Shown here piece after piece: positions 7,962 to 12,968 of a DNA stretch of 15,901 nucleotides. The notes below the pieces were generated by a model, which saw only the letters and a list, made by a program, of their open reading frames with translations, was not told the DNA's origin and did not search any database. Made by a program: the position numbers and the translations under genes. Source of the DNA: Phycisphaerae bacterium (lineage in GTDB: Bacteria; Planctomycetota; Phycisphaerae; JAAYCJ01); contig JAAZAW010000026.1 of assembly GCA_012514125.1 (NCBI GenBank), positions 1 through 15,901 of the forward strand. The letters are read 5' to 3'. Positions within the stretch are counted from its first letter, which is position 1. The number at the start of each line of letters is the position of its first letter.

Positions 7962-8618
7962 TTAATGCGCCGATTGATCATTGAACTTCGGCAGCGTGGC
8001 GGCCAATATATATAATTCCAGGCCGAAACCTCGCGTGTTGATATATTCGATATCGAAATTAAGTTTTCGTCGGACACCGTTTAATGTTTCGTCGTAGCCG
8101 TTGCGAATCTGGGCCAGTCCGGTGATTCCGGGTCTGACGGCGAGTCGTTTATTGAAATCGGGAAATATTTCTTTGAGTTCGGCAGAGATTTCCGGGCGTT
8201 CGGGTCTGGGGCCGACGAGAGACATTTCTCCTTTGAGGACGTTGATGATCTGTGGTAGTTCGTCGAAGTGTCCTCTTCGCATCCATCTGCATGCGGGGAT
8301 GACGCGGGGGTCATCCGCTTTTGCCCAGACGGGGCCGGTAGATTGTTCGGCATCGGCGACCATGGTTCGAAGCTTGTACATTTCGAAGAGTCTTCCGTCT
8401 TTTCCGACGCGAAGTTGTTTGTAGATGACGGAGCCCTGACTTGAAAATCTGACGATCAGGGCACATAAGAGGATGATGGGAGATAGTAGGATCAGGGCGA
8501 TGGTACCCAGGATGATGTCTATGAAACGTTTTGTCAGATCGAACACGATTCGGCCCACATTGATTTGGGGTGGGTCAATCGCGTAGCTTTCTATAGTTAA
8601 TGTTGCTATATCCGGCAT
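7962..8618 (-). CDS. Initiating sugar-phosphate transferase (polyprenyl-phosphate)
   Basis: The protein has 218 residues, the size of the minimal monotopic phosphoglycosyl transferases (PF02397, PglC/WcaJ-C type). After about 25 residues come KRFIDIILG (30-38) and one hydrophobic re-entrant or membrane helix (about 33-57). RVGKDGRLFEMYKLRTM (70-86), FDELPQIINVLKGEMSLVGP (118-137) and RPGITGLAQ (162-170) follow. The Asp-Glu dyad (119-120) matches the catalytic residues known for PglC. It would transfer a sugar phosphate from a UDP-sugar to undecaprenyl phosphate at the inner membrane and so start the repeat unit. The sugar cannot be deduced. The ATG at 8618 has only a weak purine-rich GAAAG upstream. 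It heads the cluster but is separated from the export genes by 479 bp, suggesting its own promoter. Confidence 0.9.
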   Translation of the reverse strand: MPDIATLTIESYAIDPPQINVGRIVFDLTKRFIDIILGTIALILLSPIILLCALIVRFSSQGSVIYKQLRVGKDGRLFEMYKLRTMVADAEQSTGPVWAKADDPRVIPACRWMRRGHFDELPQIINVLKGEMSLVGPRPERPEISAELKEIFPDFNKRLAVRPGITGLAQIRNGYDETLNGVRRKLNFDIEYINTRGFGLELYILAATLPKFNDQSAH

Positions 8619-8665
8619 ATCTGATTTTCTTTCTTTATTCTGTGAGACTTTTGCTCATTGTTTTT

Positions 8666-8688
8666 ACCATCGACATAATGTCGAAGGT
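8666..8688. promoter_or_regulatory. 23-bp near-perfect palindrome, candidate operator
   Basis: The 11-nt arms ACCATCGACAT (8666-8676) and ATGTCGAAGGT (8678-8688) are complementary except at one position and flank a single central A; the inner CGACAT/ATGTCG is perfect. The centre is about 59 bp upstream of the sugar transferase ATG. The short centre suits a dimeric DNA-binding protein rather than an RNA hairpin. The protein is unknown and no regulator gene is in the window. Confidence 0.45.
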
Positions 8689-8810
8689 GCTTTGCAGGCG
8701 AACATCTATCCTAATTTTTGTATTTTTGACTGTGTATTTTCTGTTGAATTAAAAAATCGGCATCTTTTGATATTATTTTTTTAAATACGAAGTTATTTTG
8801 CGGGATTTTA

Positions 8811-8890
8811 GCATTAACATTAATTTATTTTAATTATTTATGTGTTTTTTGTTATTTTTTTAATTTTTTTGTTATTTAAATTATATTTTC
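8811..8890. other. Extremely AT-rich 80-bp block
   Basis: By count only 8 of these 80 bases are G or C, against roughly half in the neighbouring genes. It contains long T-runs and two GTTATTT units 20 bp apart. It lies about 190-270 bp upstream of the sugar transferase start and may be curved DNA, a nucleoid-protein site or an upstream promoter element. No function is shown by the sequence alone. Confidence 0.5.
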
Positions 8891-9248
8891 ACACCCCATG
8901 GTCGCGAATATGAGACCCATCCATATCCTTTTATCGACACATAGGCCATTTTAACTTGCAGAGAATGTGAAATTTACCCTTCGACGGAAGATTTTCACGT
9001 CCGATAATCGAAAATTAAACAGACGTTTCAGGAATGGAACATTTGTGTACTTGAGGACGTTTTGGATAGGGATAGTTGACTCAATGCCGCCACCGGTTTT
9101 ATCTTTGGGAAAAGTTGAAGAGATTTTGATGAAATAAATTGCACACGGCAGTATGTCTCTTCGGCGGGCGAGTGGGAGGGCAAATTTTCCTTTCCTTTAT
9201 TTGGAAAAAGGTGTGCGGAATACGGTATTCGTGGATAACACGCGTTTG

Positions 9249-9263
9249 ATACGCTTTTGATTT
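9249..9263 (+). repeat. Short match to the MITE terminal repeat
   Basis: The 15 bases ATACGCTTTTGATTT are identical to 9353-9367 in the left end of the element at 9351-9503, in the same orientation. The flanks diverge, so this could be a remnant copy or chance. Confidence 0.35.
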
Positions 9264-9350
9264 TTGGTTTAGCGCGGTTTGGCAGAGGAACGATGAAGAT
9301 GACGAGTGGATCCCCCCTCTACGGGAAAAAGCGAAGACTACGAAATTAAA

Positions 9351-9503
9351 TTATACGCTTTTGATTTAAACGTGTCGTAGTTTCGGATTTTGAGGAAAGT
9401 CGAAGAGTCTTTTTTCACGAACGTCAAGTCGCTTCGACAGGCTCAGCGACCGAAATTTTTGATATTTGTAATGCTACGACATGTTTAAATCAAAGTCGTA
9501 TTA
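9351..9503 (+). mobile_element. MITE-like element with terminal inverted repeats
   Basis: The left end (9351-9380) and the reverse complement of the right end (9474-9503) match at 26 of 30 positions, sharing TTTGATTTAAAC and TGTCGTAG. The 153-bp unit encodes no protein and contains a hairpin repeat at 9428-9454. TTA at both extremities may be a 3-bp target duplication, though that is too short to prove it. Partial copies lie at 1-30 and 33-98. It sits 8 bp past the acetyltransferase stop codon, so read-through RNA from that operon could fold into a long stem. No transposase is in the window. Confidence 0.55.
9428..9454 (+). repeat. REP-like hairpin repeat, copy 1
   Basis: A 27-base sequence is identical to 15641-15667. 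It starts GTCGCTTCGACAGG and contains 6-bp inverted arms GTCGCT/AGCGAC around an 11-nt loop. From general knowledge, closely similar CTTCGACAGGCTCAGCGACC-type repeats are scattered between genes in many environmental bacterial genomes. This copy sits inside the MITE-like element. Confidence 0.7.
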
Positions 9504-9511
9504 CATGGGAT

Positions 9512-10000
9512 TTATTCGTTGAGTTTCATGAGGACGGGGACTTCCTTGCAGTTGTCCTGCATGTCGCAGTGGATGCAATCGGTCCAGACTTTGTGGGGCA
9601 AGAGTTCTTTATCGACGATTTTAAAGCCCCGTCGCTCGAAGAAGCCTACTTCGTAGGTGAGTGCGAAGATATTTTTGAGTTTGAGTCGTTTTGCTTCGGC
9701 GATGGCATCTTCGACGAGTTTTCTTCCGATGCCGCAGCCGATGTAGTTTGGATCGACAGCCATGCTTCGGATTTCGCCGAGGTCTCGCCAGAGCAGAGCC
9801 AGACCTGCGCAGCCGAGGATTTTTTCTTCGGGATCGACGAAGACGCGGAATTCACGGATTCGTTCGTAGAGGTCTTCGAGGGTTCGAAAGAGCATTCGAT
9901 TTCGTTCGGCGTAGTAGGAGATCAGGTCGTGAATGGCATCGACATCCTGCATGGTGGCGGGACGAACCGCGCCGAGGGCTTTTTTATTCTGATTTTCCAT
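9512..10000 (-). CDS. GNAT acetyltransferase, N-acetylglutamate synthase-like
   Basis: The product is 162 residues with a GNAT fold. VRPATMQDVDAIHDLI (12-27) is the usual start, LGEIRSMAVDPNYIGCGIG (74-92) is the acetyl-CoA-binding motif region, and TYEVGFFERRGF (115-126) follows. The C-terminal HKVWTDCIHCDMQDNC segment (136-151), with three cysteines, resembles the short stand-alone N-acetylglutamate synthases known in some bacteria. The likely reaction is acetyl-CoA plus L-glutamate to N-acetylglutamate, the first step of arginine synthesis. It begins 18 bp after the xseA stop, so the two are probably co-transcribed; GGAG lies about 11 nt before the ATG. No arg genes are adjacent, so a different small amine substrate remains possible. 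Confidence 0.82.
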   Translation of the reverse strand: MENQNKKALGAVRPATMQDVDAIHDLISYYAERNRMLFRTLEDLYERIREFRVFVDPEEKILGCAGLALLWRDLGEIRSMAVDPNYIGCGIGRKLVEDAIAEAKRLKLKNIFALTYEVGFFERRGFKIVDKELLPHKVWTDCIHCDMQDNCKEVPVLMKLNE

Positions 10001-10018
10001 TCGGTTTTACGCTCCGTG

Positions 10019-11626
10019 TTATATTTTTTCGGGGTGAACGTGTTTTTCCCTGACGACGCTGACGAGTTTGCCGTCGTGGAGTTCGGTGACGATCTGATCG
10101 TTCATATCGGCCATTTCAATCGATGTCATTATTTTAGAATCTTTTGTCCGGCGAGCAATACTAAAACCGCGTTTGAGGACAAGACGGTAGTCGGTGGTGT
10201 TTAAGCGGGTTTTCAGATGGTCCAAGACGGTGGTTTTGTCGCGGGCCAGGCGAGATATTGCGTTGTGGAGACGAGTTTCGAGGGTAGCAAGGGTGTAGGA
10301 ATTTTTCAATTTTGTTTGTTCCGGAGAATGTCGGCGGAGGTTGGCGGTGAGGTGGTCAAGGTGCGTTTTTTTTGTAGCCAGGAAACGGGTGAAGGTGTAC
10401 TGGGTTTGTTGATGGAGTTGATTGACTCGAAGCTGGGCACGGGTGAGCAGGACATTGGGGGAAATGCGATTGAGTTTGAGTTCTGCATCGTGGGTGAGAG
10501 CACGATTTTGTTTGAAACGACGATTGACGGCGTTATTGAGGTTGTTTTGTTGTTCGTCGAGTTGCTGGGCAAAGGGGCCGAGGACCGCAGCGGGATGGCG
10601 AAAGATAGGTCGATTGGCCAGGGATGAGAGGGTATTTTTTTCGACGGTGAGGGTGCGACGGACAAGTTGATGAAGTCGCGAATAATGCCAGGACAAGGTG
10701 TCGAGGATTTCGCGGAGGACTGGGGTTGCGTGCTGAGCGGCGGCGGTGGGTGTGGCGGCGCGAAGGTCGGCGACGAGGTCGGCGATGGTGATGTCGATTT
10801 CATGGCCTATGCCGGAGATGATGGGGAGTTTTGAAGCGTGGATGGCACGGGCGACGATTTCTTCGTTGAAGGCCCAGAGGTCTTCGAGGCTGCCGCCGCC
10901 TCGCCCCAGGATGATGAGGTCGATGTTGAGGTGGTCGGAGTTTTCGTTTAAGTCTCGCAGGGCACGGACGATTTGCGGGGCGGCTTGGTCGCCTTGGACA
11001 ATGACGGGATAAAGGAGTACCCTGCCGACGGGCCAGCGGAGTTCGAGGGTTCGCAGGATGTCTCGGACAGCGGCGCCGGTGGGACTGGTGACCAGGGCAA
11101 TGGTGAAGGGGAAAGTCGGAATTGATTTTTTATGGGCTGGGTTGAAGAGACCTTCTTTTTCGAGTTTTTCACGGAGTTGGCGGAAGGCGAGTTCCAGGGC
11201 GCCCATACCGGAGGGGGTGATTTTTTCGGTGATGAGCTGGTATTGGCCCCGCGGGCCATAGACGTCGATCGAGCCATGGACCAGGACGGCGAAGCCGTCG
11301 GTAAGTTTGAATTTGAGGTGCATGGCACGGGATCGCCACATGGCGCAGCTGATCTGGGATTGATTGTCTTTCAGGGTGAAATAGATGTGGCCTGAGCCGG
11401 CGAGTGTAAGATTTGAGATTTCGCCTGAGACGATGATTGTGGAGGGGATATTTCGTTTGATGGCAAAACGGATTCGGTCGGTGAGTTCGGTGACGGTAAG
11501 GACCTCCGGGCCGACGGGTGGTTTTTCGGGCGTAGCAGGAGCGGCGGAGTCGGGGGATTCGTCGCCGAAGATCAGTTGGTACATCGCATCGTCGGTTTTG
11601 CCGGATTTTCGTTTTTTATAGGCCAT
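10019..11626 (-). CDS. xseA: Exodeoxyribonuclease VII large subunit
   Basis: The protein has 535 residues. About 40 extra N-terminal residues precede the OB-fold domain, which starts at LTVTELTDRIRF (43-54). The catalytic domain carries ALVTSPTGAAVRDIL (177-191), GRGGGSLEDLWAFNEE (241-256) and GIGHEIDITIADLVADLRAA (272-291), all diagnostic of XseA. A long helical C-terminal region follows. With XseB it degrades single-stranded DNA to oligonucleotides in the cytoplasm. E. coli XseA has 456 residues, so this version is longer, partly from the N-terminal extension. The xseB partner, often next to it, is not visible here. The ATG at 11626 has no ribosome site, but a TATAAT lies 6 nt upstream. A short GNAT gene follows in the same direction. 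Confidence 0.95.
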   Translation of the reverse strand: MAYKKRKSGKTDDAMYQLIFGDESPDSAAPATPEKPPVGPEVLTVTELTDRIRFAIKRNIPSTIIVSGEISNLTLAGSGHIYFTLKDNQSQISCAMWRSRAMHLKFKLTDGFAVLVHGSIDVYGPRGQYQLITEKITPSGMGALELAFRQLREKLEKEGLFNPAHKKSIPTFPFTIALVTSPTGAAVRDILRTLELRWPVGRVLLYPVIVQGDQAAPQIVRALRDLNENSDHLNIDLIILGRGGGSLEDLWAFNEEIVARAIHASKLPIISGIGHEIDITIADLVADLRAATPTAAAQHATPVLREILDTLSWHYSRLHQLVRRTLTVEKNTLSSLANRPIFRHPAAVLGPFAQQLDEQQNNLNNAVNRRFKQNRALTHDAELKLNRISPNVLLTRAQLRVNQLHQQTQYTFTRFLATKKTHLDHLTANLRRHSPEQTKLKNSYTLATLETRLHNAISRLARDKTTVLDHLKTRLNTTDYRLVLKRGFSIARRTKDSKIMTSIEMADMNDQIVTELHDGKLVSVVREKHVHPEKI

Positions 11627-11632
11627 ATGAAT

Positions 11633-11638
11633 ATTATA
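11633..11638 (-). promoter_or_regulatory. Candidate -10 box of xseA, possibly leaderless
   Basis: On the minus strand TATAAT is followed by six bases (ATTCAT) and then the xseA ATG. Transcription starting about 7 nt after the box would begin at or next to the start codon, giving a leaderless mRNA, which fits the lack of a Shine-Dalgarno sequence. No good -35 hexamer is seen at 16-18 bp, so confidence is limited. Confidence 0.35.
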
Positions 11639-11830
11639 CCCGAATATGGAGGAGTGAAAAGTAAGAAGACGAGAAAGGCGAAAAAGAGGCGGATTTTGAA
11701 AATGGGCTGTTTATTGGATGAGCATTATCGAGGAGGAAATGAAAATTTTGAGTTGTTTATTTTTTATGTGATGATAGGATTTTTGGATTGGTTGTGTTGA
11801 ATATTTGTTTTGTTTTCAGGAGAATTTTCG

Positions 11831-12790
11831 ATGCCTATTGTTGATATGCCTTTGAACGAGCTTAAGAAGTATCAGGGACGAAACCCCAAGCCTGCGGATT
11901 TGGATGCGTACTGGGATCGGGCGCTTTCGGAGATGCGGGCGGTGGACCCGAAAGTCGAGTTGGTGAAGAGCGAATTTCAAACATCGATGGTGGAATGTTT
12001 GGATATGTATTTTACGGGCGTTCGAGGAGCGAGGATTCATGCGAAACTCTGGCGGCCTAAGAATGTGAAGGAGCCTCATCCGGCGGTTGTGCAATTTCAT
12101 GGATATAGCGGCTGCACAGGTGATTGGTGCGGGGGACTGGGGTTTGCGGCGATGGGGTATACAGTAGCGGCGTTGGATTGTCGGGGCCAGGGCGGTAAGT
12201 CGGAGGATGTGGGCGGAGTGAAGGGGACGACACTTACCGGTCATATTATTCGCGGGTTGGACGATTGTGCGGATAATTTGCTGTTTCGACATATTTATCT
12301 GGATGCGGCGCAGTTGGCGGGGCTTGTGATGGAGATGCCGGAAGTGGATTCGGCGCGGGTGGGTGTTCAGGGCGGCTCGCAAGGGGGCGGGTTGGCACTG
12401 GCGTGCGCGGCGTTAGAACCGAGGGTCAAGCAGTTGGCGCCGTCATTTCCGTTTTTGTGCGATTATAAGCGGGTTTGGGAGATGGACCTTGCTAAAGATG
12501 CGTATGGTGAATTGAGGGAGTTTTTCCGGCATCACGATCCTCGGCATGAGCGGGAAGAGGAGATCTTTACTCGACTGGGGTATATCGATTGCCAATATCT
12601 GGCGGGGCGGATTCGCGGCGAGGTGTTGATGTTCACGGGGTTGATGGATACGATTTGTCCGCCGTCGACACAATTTGCGGCGTATAACAAAATCACGTCG
12701 AAGAAAAATGTGGTGATTTATCCGGATTTCGGACATGAAGGATTGCCGGAAAGCGGGGATATGATGTTTGAATTTATGAAGAAGTTGTAA
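11831..12790 (+). CDS. CE7-family acetyl esterase (acetylxylan / cephalosporin C deacetylase type)
   Basis: The product is 319 residues, close to the family's usual 320. It is an alpha/beta hydrolase with the CE7 hallmarks: DCRGQGGKS (116-124, the RGQ motif), GGSQGG (181-186, nucleophile Ser183), the acid in GLMDTICPP (Asp273) and the base in GHEGLP (His302). These residues match the triad known from family members such as that of Thermotoga maritima. CE7 enzymes remove acetyl groups from short xylo-oligosaccharides and cephalosporin-type esters in the cytoplasm; no signal peptide is present here. The ATG at 11831 has AGGAG 8 nt upstream; in-frame extension to a TTG further upstream is less likely. 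It stands alone, with a clear terminator after it, and is not part of a visible xylan operon. Confidence 0.9.
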   Translation: MPIVDMPLNELKKYQGRNPKPADLDAYWDRALSEMRAVDPKVELVKSEFQTSMVECLDMYFTGVRGARIHAKLWRPKNVKEPHPAVVQFHGYSGCTGDWCGGLGFAAMGYTVAALDCRGQGGKSEDVGGVKGTTLTGHIIRGLDDCADNLLFRHIYLDAAQLAGLVMEMPEVDSARVGVQGGSQGGGLALACAALEPRVKQLAPSFPFLCDYKRVWEMDLAKDAYGELREFFRHHDPRHEREEEIFTRLGYIDCQYLAGRIRGEVLMFTGLMDTICPPSTQFAAYNKITSKKNVVIYPDFGHEGLPESGDMMFEFMKKL

Positions 12791-12840
12791 TCCTTCATAG
12801 ATTGCGACACATAGTGTTCCGAGAAAGAATAAAGAAGTCA

Positions 12841-12871
12841 CAGGCAGGTCAAACAACCTGCCTGTTTTTTT
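12841..12871 (+). terminator. Intrinsic terminator of the esterase gene
   Basis: A perfect 9-bp stem, CAGGCAGGT (12841-12849) with ACCTGCCTG (12856-12864), closes a 6-nt loop and is followed by seven T. It lies about 50 bp after the esterase stop codon and separates that gene from the next promoter. Confidence 0.9.
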
Positions 12872-12892
12872 AAGTCTGAGACGCAAACAAAA

Positions 12893-12920
12893 TTGACTTA
12901 ACACGGGGTTGGATTAAAAT
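12893..12920 (+). promoter_or_regulatory. Sigma-70-like promoter of the 869-residue protein gene
   Basis: TTGACT (12893-12898) and TAAAAT (12915-12920) are separated by 16 bp and placed just after a terminator and 49 bp before the ATG at 12969. Transcription would start near 12927, giving a leader of about 40 nt with the ribosome site AGGGG six nt before the ATG. Confidence 0.6.
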
Positions 12921-12956
12921 GAAGGACATACGCATTTAAATTTTACTTCATTTTAA
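12914..12956. promoter_or_regulatory. Dyad overlapping the -10 box, candidate operator
   Basis: TTAAAATGAAG (12914-12924) and its exact reverse complement CTTCATTTTAA (12946-12956) have centres 32 bp apart, about three helical turns. The first arm contains the -10 hexamer and the second touches the ribosome-binding site. Because the first arm lies upstream of the expected transcript start, a DNA-level role such as repressor binding fits better than an RNA hairpin. Confidence 0.4.
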
Positions 12957-12968
12957 AAGGGGCTGATC

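Larger units (their letters stand above)
8619..9350. other. Long non-coding region upstream of the sugar transferase
   Basis: I see no supported gene here. It holds a 23-bp near-palindrome (8666-8688), a very AT-rich block (8811-8890), a perfect short palindrome with arms GAATAC/GTATTC at 9218-9230, and a 15-base match to the MITE end at 9249-9263. The stretch 8891-9217 shows nothing I can name. The sugar transferase promoter should be near its right end on the minus strand, but no clear -35/-10 pair was found. Confidence 0.55.

Noticed and set aside
8891..9350. Possible decayed gene or small RNA in the long spacer
   Set aside because: I found no sustained open frame with recognisable motifs, no hairpin with T-run and no convincing promoter.
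9428..9470. Hairpin followed by ATTTTT as an intrinsic terminator on the plus strand
   Set aside because: Only a 6-bp stem with an 11-nt loop, several bases separate it from the T-run, and no plus-strand gene ends nearby.
11702..11800. 32-residue open frame with a hydrophobic C-terminus upstream of the esterase gene
   Set aside because: The only GAGG upstream is about 12 nt from the ATG, there is no recognisable family, and such a short frame is expected by chance. A shorter frame at 11739 has AGGAGG only 2 nt away, too close for normal initiation.
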